Part shown: positions 1 to 7,066 of the stretch, piece after piece
How the letters are laid out: each line of letters begins with the position of its first letter
Position numbering within the stretch: the stretch's first letter is position 1
Assembly: GCA_045586105.1 (NCBI GenBank)
Contig: JAZMZS010000246.1
Location: forward strand, 1-8,494
Direction: 5' to 3'
Length of the DNA: 8,494 bases
Source: JAZMZS01 sp045586105
Lineage (GTDB): Bacteria; Bacillota; Clostridia; Oscillospirales; CAG-272
Notes under the pieces: model-generated
Database searches by the model: none
What the model saw: the letters and a program-made list of their open reading frames with translations, nothing else
What the model was told of the DNA's origin: nothing
Program-made: the position numbers and the translations under genes

Positions 1-807
1 GCTATGATAGGCGGGGGTATGTCTGCTGAAGACGCCGCAGGCGTTATGAGTATTCAGATCGACGGAGAGGTAGAAAGCCTCGGCAAGGATCAGATGCAGA
101 ATTTCTTTTACACCTATATTATGATCTTTGCTCTTTATATGGTCATTCTGCTATACGGACAGATGGTGGCAATGAGCGTTGCGACCGAAAAAAGCTCCCG
201 TGCCATGGAGCTGCTTATCACCAGCGCCAAGCCCGTCAATATGATGTTCGGTAAGGTTTTGGCGGCTTGTATGGCGGGTCTCGTTCAGCTCGTTGCGATC
301 TTCGGCTCGGCACTCGTGTTTTATAACGTGAACAAGTCTTACTGGGGGGATAACGAGATTGTTGACTCTATCTTCGATATTCCGCCCGAGTTGTTTATAT
401 ATATGCTCGTATTCTTCCTGCTCGGATTTCTTATATACGCGTTTCTGTACGGCGCGATTTCCTCCACCGTTTCAAAGCTGGAGGACATCAATACGGCAGT
501 TCAGCCCGTAACCTTCCTGTTCATTTTTGGATTTATGGTGGTCATGTTTTCGATGAGCAGCGGAAGCGTGGACAACCTGCTGATGCAGGTCTGCTCATAT
601 ATTCCGTTTACCTCGCCGATGGCGATGTTTACAAGGATAGCCATGAGCACTGTGCCTTGGTATGAGATAGCAATATCCATCGGCATTCTGACCGCTTCTA
701 CCTTTGGGATAGGGATACTTTCCGCAAAGATATACCGCGCAGGTGTCCTTATGTACGGCACCTCTCCTAAGATCGGAAATCTGATCAAAGCCGTTTGGAA
801 GGCTTGA
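1..807 (+). CDS. ABC-2 type transporter permease, NatB-like (5' partial)
   Basis: This is the C-terminal 268 residues of a membrane permease. The reading frame is open from base 1 (Ala codon), so the Met at base 4 is internal and the true start lies upstream. Visible residues show about five hydrophobic segments (roughly 36-58, 85-108, 130-153, 168-187 and 222-243). After the first comes a cytosolic stretch, ATEKSSRAMELLITS (61-75), typical of the ABC2_membrane_3/NatB family, where it precedes the next helix. The C-terminus KIYRAGVLMYGTSP (243-256) is also typical of these permeases. Known family members pair with a separate NatA-like ATPase to export Na+, drugs or peptides. The partner is expected upstream, outside the window. 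The substrate cannot be read from this sequence. The family assignment is secure; the specific name NatB is only a likeness. Confidence 0.9.
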   Translation, partial: AMIGGGMSAEDAAGVMSIQIDGEVESLGKDQMQNFFYTYIMIFALYMVILLYGQMVAMSVATEKSSRAMELLITSAKPVNMMFGKVLAACMAGLVQLVAIFGSALVFYNVNKSYWGDNEIVDSIFDIPPELFIYMLVFFLLGFLIYAFLYGAISSTVSKLEDINTAVQPVTFLFIFGFMVVMFSMSSGSVDNLLMQVCSYIPFTSPMAMFTRIAMSTVPWYEIAISIGILTASTFGIGILSAKIYRAGVLMYGTSPKIGNLIKAVWKA

Positions 808-814
808 GTAATGA

Positions 815-896
815 GGTGTTTGAGCGTAGCTGCGAAGACAGGTAATGTTCAGCTTCCGCTCCGGGATCACCGATAGCGTATTTTTAGCAAAACACC
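815..896 (+). other. Intergenic leader with weak nested secondary structure
   Basis: The 105 bases between the permease stop and the first ATG of the lipoprotein frame contain GGTGTTT (815-821) and its exact complement AAACACC (890-896), which could close an 82-base domain. Directly inside it, GAGCG (822-826) can pair with CGCTC (857-861) and AGCT (828-831) with AGCT (851-854), across a small internal loop. There is no T-run after the outer stem, so it does not read as an intrinsic terminator. I recognise no riboswitch or known RNA. It could be chance, an mRNA leader element, or the remains of a transcript end. Confidence 0.2.
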
Positions 897-918
897 GTGA
901 GTGAACAAATAAATGATC

Positions 919-925
919 GGAGGAG
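919..925 (+). promoter_or_regulatory. Ribosome binding site that decides the lipoprotein start
   Basis: GGAGGAG lies 5 bases before the ATG at 931 and 8 bases before the ATG at 934. It sits downstream of the in-frame ATG at 913, so that ATG cannot use it. This argues for a start at 931 or 934, which also gives a compact lipoprotein signal peptide. Confidence 0.8.
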
Positions 926-930
926 ATCGT

Positions 931-1635
931 ATGATGAAAAAAGGAGCACTGATCACGCTTTTATGTGTTGCGGCGGCAATCATCTTATGTGCTTGCGGCA
1001 AGCAAGGGAAAAAAGCATCCGGCTTTGACTGTGAAGAGGCTTACAAGCCGACTCTTGAAGAATTCTACGAGGTTATTGCCTCTCCCGAAAGTAATGAGGA
1101 TCTTCATGACGGACTTAACGGCGTTCGCGAGGCTGCGCTGGCGTTCGGTGACGGGGCGCTTGACAAGATCGGATACCTGTTCGATGACGTGAACGGTGAC
1201 GGCAGGGAGGAGGTATTCATCGGCTGCTTTGATAACGAGGGCGCCGACGGAGTGAAAAACGAGATCTACGCAGCGTTCTCGCATGACGGGAATGATCTCA
1301 TTCCGCTTTTTGAAAAGCAAAAACGCAGTACCTTTGCGCTGACCGGCGAGGGGACGTTCTATTTCTACGGCACGGACGGAGCTAAATACTATATTCTTGC
1401 CGAATACGAGCTGACCGAGGATGGGGAGCTTTCCTGCATAGACTTTTACTTTACATATCCCCGAAACGGAGATGGCAAAAACTTCGGTTATTACCACAAC
1501 ACAACAGGCGAATGGGATCCCGAGGGCTCCGAGGAGATCAGCCTGACCCCCGAAGCCTTTGATAAGCTCCGAAGCGGCATTGCAAAAAGAACCAAGCCTC
1601 TTGAGGACGTAAGGTTTTCCGAGGTCGGAGAATAA
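931..1635 (+). CDS. Predicted secreted lipoprotein with DxNxDG calcium-type loop, function unknown
   Basis: A 234-residue protein when started at 931; the ATG at 934 is equally plausible, and the upstream ATG at 913 precedes the Shine-Dalgarno. The N-terminus MMKKGALITL with a hydrophobic core ends in a lipobox, LCAC (19-22). This predicts signal peptidase II cleavage and lipidation at Cys22, so the protein would sit on the outer face of the membrane. The mature part is acidic and contains DVNGDGREE (86-94), like the Asp/Asn calcium loops of FG-GAP and EF-hand-type repeats. The rest looks like a compact beta-rich domain rich in Tyr and Phe, ending with a short helix-like LTPEAFDKLRSGI (205-217). 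I do not recognise a named family. Only 42 bases separate it from the phospholipase gene downstream, so co-transcription is likely. A role as a partner or surface-binding companion of that enzyme is speculation. Confidence 0.8.
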   Translation: MMKKGALITLLCVAAAIILCACGKQGKKASGFDCEEAYKPTLEEFYEVIASPESNEDLHDGLNGVREAALAFGDGALDKIGYLFDDVNGDGREEVFIGCFDNEGADGVKNEIYAAFSHDGNDLIPLFEKQKRSTFALTGEGTFYFYGTDGAKYYILAEYELTEDGELSCIDFYFTYPRNGDGKNFGYYHNTTGEWDPEGSEEISLTPEAFDKLRSGIAKRTKPLEDVRFSEVGE

Positions 1636-1677
1636 CAAGGCTGTCATATCTGACGGCGTAAAGTAAGGAGAAGATCG

Positions 1678-4600
1678 ATGAAACGTACCGTAACGAAGAT
1701 TATCAGCATTCTGCTCTCGGCTATAACCTGCTTTTCCGTGCTTCCGCTAAATGCTTTTGCCTGGGGCAAGATGACGCACGTTTATACGGCGAATATTATC
1801 AAGCACGAGGTCACGGACGGCTCTTATGCAACCGTGAGGTATCCCGCCGATACGGAGATCGCGTATGATTCCTTTCAGTTTGATATTCCCGAAGAATATC
1901 TCAGGGCGATCGCTTTATATCCCGGTGAGTTCCGTGCAGGGGCATTAGGCCCCGACCTCTACCCCGATATTATAACGGGTCAGATGTATATCCACCCCGA
2001 GTACGCCAATATTGATTCGGGGGAGTGGATCACTCTGCTCTGCGAAGCAGTCAACAAAATGGGTAAGGATACCGAGGAGCGTAAGGCGGCGCTTTCCTTT
2101 ACGCTCGGGTGTATGCTCCATTACTGCGGAGATCTGTTCGGACATGATTTTGTAAACACCTTCTCGGGCGGCAGCTTTCCGTCTCTTGCGAGCCTTGACG
2201 TAATAGATCTGAAGGGTGAGAGGCTGAATAACATTCTGAGCCATTTGTCCTTGGAAAAATACATGGATAATATGATATATCCTACCTACGAAGACGGAAA
2301 AGCCGATGCGCCGAACAGATTCGTTTCAAACACCTTGGTCTTCAACGGCTCGCCCGCTGCAGGACTTGCGCCTCTTTATAAAAAATATCCTGCGGTAGAG
2401 ATACCGTTTGAGGATATTGAAAGCGATCTTTTAAAGGATGCGCTGGATGACTTTTTCGATGAGAACGGCAACAACGTACCCCCTCACTATACCGCAATGC
2501 TTGCGCTGCGTGATTACGTTACTGCTTCCGCCGATAAATACCGCGAGAATATGGATCCTGCGAGCGCAGCCATCACGAGATACTGTGACGAGTGGGCGGA
2601 GGATATCGACCGCGGGATCATAGAATTTACGGCAGCCTGCGACAATATTGCAAGGCGTATGGTGACTGGTGAAAAAAACAAGAATATCGAGTGGAAAAAA
2701 TTCGAGGAGGAGCTTGAAAACGGAGTAAGCATCTTTGATGAGGTATATAAGGATCTGATCAAGAAAGGCTTGATCACCAAGGAAATGGTCGAGGGAAGCG
2801 AAGGCTCCTCTATCGTGATCATAAAGGAGGAGCTTGGGTACTGGTGGGACGAGTACGGTGTCTATATGATCGGTATTCCCGATATTATTATCGACGGTAT
2901 TGAGTTCCCTGTCATTGAAGACGTCATTGACATGCTTACGCTCGGCTGGCTCTGGGATCTGATCGGGAACAAGCTCAAGGAGTGGTGCGCTGACGAGATA
3001 TCCAAGTACATCTTCGGCATGTCCTTAAATATAGGCTTGACCGGCGAGGATATCGCAGAGATGGCTTCAAAGATAACCGCCCGTCTGGATGACCCCGAGG
3101 TTCAGCTCGATCACAAGGATAATCCGTACAAGCCCTCGGAGGACAACTTTGCGGATCTGATGGAGTACCTTGATTCTCTGCCTGAGGAGCTGAAATACAC
3201 GAAGCCCGATTCCGAGTTTGAGGCGCTGTATAATACGATCACTATGTTCAAGCTGGTGCTCATGGGCCCCGAGAATTATACGAGGTTCATCGAAAGATAC
3301 GCGGGGGTACAGCAGACCTCGTATCATATGAACACCGCCCGTCTTGAGGCTTCTTCCCTGATGCTTGAGTTCAAGACGTCAGACCTCTACCTTTCGGGCA
3401 CGAATGACAACATATACGTGATAGTTTACAGGGTGAATGAAAACGGAACGAAGACCGGGATCGTCACAAAGCTGTTGGACATTTCGGGAAAGGATGATTT
3501 TGAGGCAGGCGATACACAGACCTACGAGGTACAGCTTCCCGAGTCCGTAAGGCTGGACGAGCTTGAGATAGCGCTCAAAAAGACGCCCGCATTTGATTTT
3601 CTTCCCGCCTTGACGGACGACTGGTGCTGTGAGAACATCCGCGTTACGCCGATGTATGCGGGCTACGCTATCACCGAGCCTATCGATCTTGGCGGAATAA
3701 GGCTGAAGGGCATATGCAAGTCTATAGGCTTGAATTTCAGAGAGGCGCTGAAGGCGGGCAGAGATGCGGAGACTCAAAGCTCTCAGCCTGTTACTGATCT
3801 GAAGGTTCAGATCAAGGTAAAGGACAAAATGTACGCAGGCACCGACTCGGATATCTATCTGAGAGCTTATAACGGCAATATCGGTTATGCGTGGCAGAGC
3901 GTTCTGCTCGACAAGGCTATGTACAACGACCTCGAGCGCGGCGATAACGATACTTACGTCATTCCCATCGTGATCGCAGGAGAAAAATCAAACGGGATCC
4001 CTCTCGATAAGCTGAGAATAGAATTCGACCACACGGGTATCGACGAGGCAAACTGGGAAGAGGTTACGGTCACGCCCTGCTACGGCTCTCTTGAGCTGAC
4101 CGAGCCGATCTCACTCGGAGGAAAGAAATTTGAGGATACCGTATGGAAGACCTCCTTCGATAAGAAGGTGAAAAAAGCCGTTTACAAGCAGTACGAGCCG
4201 ATAGAGACGGAATATACGACCGTTCTTGATGACGGATTGCTGTCTTATATGGGCAGTCTTGACGGAGGCGAGGAATGGGTAGACGATGAAAACGAGCTTT
4301 GGGCTGATCCCGTGATCCGCAAGAAAGTATTTTTTGAGATATTCAAGGGATTTGGTCCCGAGATCGAATACACGGGCGAGCCCACGGCGCTCGATTGTGA
4401 CCCCGTTGAGCTCGTTCTCGAACTTACGGGAGTGTGGAACGGTGTAAGCAATACCCGAAGATCACAGGTAAAGGACCTTGAGCACGTATATCAGGTCGAA
4501 GGCAGCTTGGATGTTACCTTCATTGATGAAAACGGCACGGAGACGTACAAGGTCTCGGGAGTAAACGTATCTGACGGTCATGCGTTTCAAAGCGTTGAAG

Positions 4601-5334
4601 CAGGTAAGCTTGTTCCCGGATATTATGATCTGAAGGTCTATTATGCCCCGAACGATGCAGATCCGACCTATTCGGATACGACGGTGACCTTCAAGAGGGC
4701 TATACGAGTAATAGCGATGAACGAACCCGCAGCCGAGCTTGCTGTCAAGACTCAGCCGAAGGACGTTAAGGCGGATATCGGAGAGAAGGTTACCTTTAGA
4801 GTAGAAGCAACGGGAGGCGTTGCTCCGTACAGCTACCAATGGCAGATCGTATCGGGTAATAATTGGCGCGATGCCGACGGAAGTTGGAGCACGGGCTTTG
4901 TAAACAGCTCCTTCTCGTTTACGGTGGCTAACGATGAGTTCGATACGGGATACAGATACCGCTGCATTATTACCGATATGACAGGCAAGACCGTTACGAG
5001 CGACGAGGTCAGGGTCGTCGAGAAAACGAAGCCGCTTGAGGTCGTGATAAACAACGGAGAAGAGACGATCGACTACAATGCTGACAAGAATCTGCCAAAG
5101 ACCCTCACAGCCAACGCGAAGGGCGGCGTAGGTCCTTACACGTATACCTGGTATGCGAAGAAGTACTTTGCGGGTCCGCATGAGGATTGGGAGGCGGTCT
5201 CCGAGAGCTCAAGCTACGTATTGACCCCCTCTGTGCAAAGTGACCTTATAGTCAAGGTGGAGGTAACTGATTCCACCGGTAAAAAGGTAATGAGCAAAGA
5301 GGTCTTGATCAAAGTGACCTACACCGTAAACTGA
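1678..5334 (+). CDS. Secreted zinc-dependent phospholipase C-like protein with tandem PLAT and Ig-like domains
   Basis: A 1218-residue exported protein; AAGGAG at 1665-1670 lies 7 bases before the ATG. The signal peptide (1-28) ends in AFA, so cleavage would leave Trp29 as the first mature residue, as in C. perfringens alpha-toxin, where Trp1 is a zinc ligand. Further candidate ligands are His34, Asp93 (GPDLYPD), His106 (YIHPE), His148 and Asp152 (HYCGD), His156 (GHD), His189 and Glu193 (HLSLE). The H-x3-D and H-x3-E spacings equal those of alpha-toxin His126/Asp130 and His148/Glu152. Residues about 331-560 are mostly helical and unassigned. Two PLAT/C2-like domains follow (about 561-680 and 704-820), then an unassigned segment (about 838-1013) and two Ig-like domains (about 1020-1115 and 1119-1216). 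No LPXTG or C-terminal membrane helix is seen, so it is probably released or held non-covalently. Likely activity is phospholipid phosphodiester hydrolysis, inferred from family; substrate unknown. Total length is about three times that of alpha-toxin. Confidence 0.85.
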   Translation: MKRTVTKIISILLSAITCFSVLPLNAFAWGKMTHVYTANIIKHEVTDGSYATVRYPADTEIAYDSFQFDIPEEYLRAIALYPGEFRAGALGPDLYPDIITGQMYIHPEYANIDSGEWITLLCEAVNKMGKDTEERKAALSFTLGCMLHYCGDLFGHDFVNTFSGGSFPSLASLDVIDLKGERLNNILSHLSLEKYMDNMIYPTYEDGKADAPNRFVSNTLVFNGSPAAGLAPLYKKYPAVEIPFEDIESDLLKDALDDFFDENGNNVPPHYTAMLALRDYVTASADKYRENMDPASAAITRYCDEWAEDIDRGIIEFTAACDNIARRMVTGEKNKNIEWKKFEEELENGVSIFDEVYKDLIKKGLITKEMVEGSEGSSIVIIKEELGYWWDEYGVYMIGIPDIIIDGIEFPVIEDVIDMLTLGWLWDLIGNKLKEWCADEISKYIFGMSLNIGLTGEDIAEMASKITARLDDPEVQLDHKDNPYKPSEDNFADLMEYLDSLPEELKYTKPDSEFEALYNTITMFKLVLMGPENYTRFIERYAGVQQTSYHMNTARLEASSLMLEFKTSDLYLSGTNDNIYVIVYRVNENGTKTGIVTKLLDISGKDDFEAGDTQTYEVQLPESVRLDELEIALKKTPAFDFLPALTDDWCCENIRVTPMYAGYAITEPIDLGGIRLKGICKSIGLNFREALKAGRDAETQSSQPVTDLKVQIKVKDKMYAGTDSDIYLRAYNGNIGYAWQSVLLDKAMYNDLERGDNDTYVIPIVIAGEKSNGIPLDKLRIEFDHTGIDEANWEEVTVTPCYGSLELTEPISLGGKKFEDTVWKTSFDKKVKKAVYKQYEPIETEYTTVLDDGLLSYMGSLDGGEEWVDDENELWADPVIRKKVFFEIFKGFGPEIEYTGEPTALDCDPVELVLELTGVWNGVSNTRRSQVKDLEHVYQVEGSLDVTFIDENGTETYKVSGVNVSDGHAFQSVEAGKLVPGYYDLKVYYAPNDADPTYSDTTVTFKRAIRVIAMNEPAAELAVKTQPKDVKADIGEKVTFRVEATGGVAPYSYQWQIVSGNNWRDADGSWSTGFVNSSFSFTVANDEFDTGYRYRCIITDMTGKTVTSDEVRVVEKTKPLEVVINNGEETIDYNADKNLPKTLTANAKGGVGPYTYTWYAKKYFAGPHEDWEAVSESSSYVLTPSVQSDLIVKVEVTDSTGKKVMSKEVLIKVTYTVN
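3358..4137 (+). repeat. Tandem duplicated PLAT/C2-like domain inside the phospholipase gene
   Basis: Two copies of one domain, residues about 561-680 and 704-820. Matching landmarks are SGTNDNIY (573-580) with AGTDSDIY (720-727), FEAGDTQTY (608-616) with LERGDNDTY (752-760), LDELEIAL (626-633) with LDKLRIEF (776-783), RVTP (655-658) with TVTP (797-800), and TEPIDLGG (666-673) with TEPISLGG (808-815). The later landmarks are 142 residues apart. The second copy keeps the AGTD start and the G-x-x-D-T-Y core of alpha-toxin's calcium-dependent membrane-binding domain more closely. The first is more diverged and carries a Cys-Cys pair (650-651). The copies are diverged at DNA level, so the duplication is old. 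Confidence 0.75.
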
Positions 5335-5378
5335 CCGCAGCTTGAATATGCTCGCCGCAAAGGAATTTTAATAGACAA

Positions 5379-5430
5379 AATACGCCTTACCGTCGGTATT
5401 CCGACGATAAGGCGTATTGCTTTCTTATTG
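5379..5430. terminator. Bidirectional intrinsic terminator between convergent operons
   Basis: Bases 5379-5396 pair with 5401-5418: 17 base pairs with a single C/A mismatch (5390/5407) around a 4-base TATT loop. On the + strand the stem is followed by GCTTTCTTATT. On the - strand it is followed by TTTTGTCTATTAAAATT when read out of the stem base. Both flanks are T-rich in their own direction, and the hairpin lies between the stops of the phospholipase gene (5334) and the KDG kinase gene (5455), so it probably ends both transcripts. Confidence 0.92.
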
Positions 5431-5454
5431 GTATTACGTGAGTGGGAGAAATAA

Positions 5455-6477
5455 CTATCTCTGTACCCTGCCAGAGCCGTCTCCGCCTGCGAGCTTTTCA
5501 ACCTCGGCTACGCTGATACGGTTGTAGTCTCCCTCGATCGAATGCTTGAGAGCTGAGGCGGCTACGGCAAATTCGATCGCGTCCTGCGTGTTCTTGCCGT
5601 TTAGCAGAGCGTAGATCAGACCTCCTCCGAAGCTGTCGCCGCCGCCTACTCGGTCAACGATGTGCAGATGGTAGGTCTTTGAGAAGCAATAGCTTTCTCC
5701 GTCGTAGAGCATTCCCGCCCAGTCGTTATCGTTTGCGGAAATGGAGGATCTGAGAGTGATCGCGACCTTCTCAAAGCCGAATTTATCAGCTAACTGCTTC
5801 GCCACGGACTTGTAGCCCTCGTGATCAAGCTTGCCGCCGTAGATGTCGGTGTTTTCGGCTTCAATGCCGAAGACGTCCTTTGCGTCCTCTTCGTTTGATA
5901 TGCAGACGTCGACGTATTTGCAAAGGCGCGTCATTGCTTCTCTCGCCTCTGCCCTTGTCCAGAGCTTTCCGCGGTAGTTAAGATCGCACGAGATCTTGAC
6001 GCCTCTCTTTTTTGCCGCCTCGCAGGCTTGGGCGCATATCTCAACGAGATTACCGCCGAGCGCGGGAGTTATTCCCGTAAAGTGGAACCAATCCGCTCCC
6101 TCGAATATGCTGTCCCAATCAAAATCCTCGGGCACCGCCTCCGCAATAGCTGAATGTGCACGGTCGTAAATACATACCGAGCCGCGCTGAGACGCTCCCT
6201 TCTCGAGAAAATATATGCCAACGCGGTCTCCTCCGCGGACGATCTCGTCAGTATCAACTCCGAAATAACGGAGCGAATCGACCGCTCCCTGACCGATCGC
6301 GTGCTTAGGGAGCTTGGTCACGTAGGTGCTGTGCAGACCGAAGTTGGCAAGAGAGACGGCAACGTTAGCCTCGCCTCCGCCAAAGGTAGTCTGCATCTGA
6401 TCGTTTTGGAAGAATCTATGGTATCCGTTGGGAGCAAGGCGAAGCATCAGCTCGCCGAAGGTGACTACCGTTTTCAT
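5455..6477 (-). CDS. kdgK: 2-keto-3-deoxygluconate kinase (PfkB family)
   Basis: A 340-residue cytosolic sugar kinase predicted to phosphorylate KDG to KDPG with ATP, feeding the aldolase encoded just upstream. PfkB/ribokinase-fold landmarks are present: the substrate-side GGGEANVA (33-40), CDLNYRGKLW (164-173), which is typical of KDG kinases, and the PfkB signature DRVGGGDSFGGGL (275-287) with Asp281 as the expected catalytic base in the anion hole. Length is normal for the family. The start codon overlaps the aldolase stop in an ATGA (6477-6474), and its ribosome binding site lies inside the aldolase gene, so translation of the two is probably coupled. A related PfkB sugar kinase specificity cannot be excluded from motifs alone, but the operon of mannonate-pathway genes makes KDG the best substrate. 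The gene ends 37 bases from the shared terminator stem. Confidence 0.93.
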   Translation of the reverse strand: MKTVVTFGELMLRLAPNGYHRFFQNDQMQTTFGGGEANVAVSLANFGLHSTYVTKLPKHAIGQGAVDSLRYFGVDTDEIVRGGDRVGIYFLEKGASQRGSVCIYDRAHSAIAEAVPEDFDWDSIFEGADWFHFTGITPALGGNLVEICAQACEAAKKRGVKISCDLNYRGKLWTRAEAREAMTRLCKYVDVCISNEEDAKDVFGIEAENTDIYGGKLDHEGYKSVAKQLADKFGFEKVAITLRSSISANDNDWAGMLYDGESYCFSKTYHLHIVDRVGGGDSFGGGLIYALLNGKNTQDAIEFAVAASALKHSIEGDYNRISVAEVEKLAGGDGSGRVQR

Positions 6478-7031
6478 TTATGTCCCTCCGCCTTTTCGAG
6501 CGCTTCCTTTACGAAGAAGCTGCCGCCGATCGCCGCGACCTTGTCAAATGCAAGAAACTCGTCGATGTTGCTTCTGTCAACACCGCCCGTAGGAATAAAT
6601 CTGACCTGCGGGAAGGGAGCGGAGAGCGCCTTGAGAGCGCTAAGCCCCCCGTATACGTTTGCGGGGAAGAACTTTACGGTGGTAATCCCGAGCTCAAGCG
6701 CCATCATGATCTCGGTGGGAGTTACGCAGCCGGGGTAGTAGGGAATATCTCTTTCCTTGCAGATCTTAGCAACGTCAACCGAGAGGCCGGGAGATACGAT
6801 AAATGCCGCTCTCGCAGCCAGAGCTGCCTCACACTGCTCGGCGTTAATTACGGTGCCTGCTCCGATGTCCATATCGGGATAGTTCTTTGACGCGTAGCTG
6901 ATAGCCTCAGCCGCGCAGGCGGTACGGAAGGTGATCTCTGCGGTATTGATACCGTTGTTTTTTAAAGCGGTAAGGATCCTGTCCGTCTCGCCGAGCTCTT
7001 TTATTACTACTACGGGAATAAACTTTTCCAT
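6474..7031 (-). CDS. eda: KDPG aldolase (2-dehydro-3-deoxy-phosphogluconate aldolase), short form
   Basis: Splits KDPG into pyruvate and glyceraldehyde-3-phosphate through a Schiff base (class I, TIM barrel). With the start at 7031 it has 185 residues. Visible motifs are AEITFRT (31-37, with Glu32 and Arg36), GAGTV (57-61), FIVSPG (77-82), PGCVTPTEIM (100-109), VKFFPA (119-124) with Schiff-base Lys120, FIPTGGV (145-151) and GGSFFV (169-174). The Glu32-Lys120 spacing of 88 equals that of E. coli Eda (Glu45-Lys133). An alternative ATG at 7037 adds two residues but leaves one base after AGGAG, so 7031 is preferred. The protein is about 25-30 residues shorter than the E. coli enzyme. It lacks a short N-terminal extension and, after GGSFFV, ends within about 11 residues, where the family usually has a further helix. 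Some homologues also act on 2-keto-4-hydroxyglutarate. Confidence 0.95.
   Translation of the reverse strand: MEKFIPVVVIKELGETDRILTALKNNGINTAEITFRTACAAEAISYASKNYPDMDIGAGTVINAEQCEAALAARAAFIVSPGLSVDVAKICKERDIPYYPGCVTPTEIMMALELGITTVKFFPANVYGGLSALKALSAPFPQVRFIPTGGVDRSNIDEFLAFDKVAAIGGSFFVKEALEKAEGHK
6484..6489 (-). promoter_or_regulatory. Ribosome binding site of kdgK inside the 3' end of eda
   Basis: On the - strand GGAGGG (6489 to 6484) lies 6 bases before the kdgK ATG at 6477. It falls within the last codons of the aldolase gene (…AEGHK), so the shortened aldolase C-terminus doubles as the translation start signal of the kinase. Confidence 0.8.
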
Positions 7032-7038
7032 TTTCATT

Positions 7039-7043
7039 CTCCT
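7039..7043 (-). promoter_or_regulatory. Ribosome binding site that decides the eda start
   Basis: AGGAG on the - strand (7043 to 7039) is 1 base from the ATG at 7037 but 7 bases from the ATG at 7031. Normal spacing therefore favours 7031 (MEKFIPVV) as the aldolase start. Confidence 0.75.
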
Positions 7044-7066
7044 TTTTAACTGTTACTCGTGCGGGA

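Noticed and set aside
820..848. Possible sigma-A promoter TTGAGC - 17 bases - TAATGT ahead of the lipoprotein gene
   Set aside because: The -35 box is fair and the spacing right, but the -10 box matches only 3 of 6 consensus bases, so it is not better than chance.
913..930. Upstream ATG of the lipoprotein frame as start
   Set aside because: The Shine-Dalgarno GGAGGAG lies downstream of it, and starting there would add six unneeded residues before the signal peptide.
985..1647. Long open frame (220 codons) on the - strand opposite the lipoprotein gene
   Set aside because: It lies wholly antisense to a gene with a clear ribosome binding site and lipobox, its product resembles nothing, and such mirror frames are common in GC-moderate coding DNA.
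1641..1656. Small hairpin (CTGTCA/TGACGG, 4-base loop) between the lipoprotein and phospholipase genes
   Set aside because: Only 6 pairs including a wobble and no T-run after it, so not a terminator; probably chance.
4462..5181. 239-codon open frame on the - strand inside the phospholipase gene
   Set aside because: Antisense to the Ig-like repeats; Arg-rich and Leu-rich product without recognisable motifs; no ribosome binding site noted. A shadow frame.
6154..6738. 194-codon open frame on the + strand across the kdgK/eda junction
   Set aside because: It runs antisense over two well-identified enzymes whose motifs explain the sequence.
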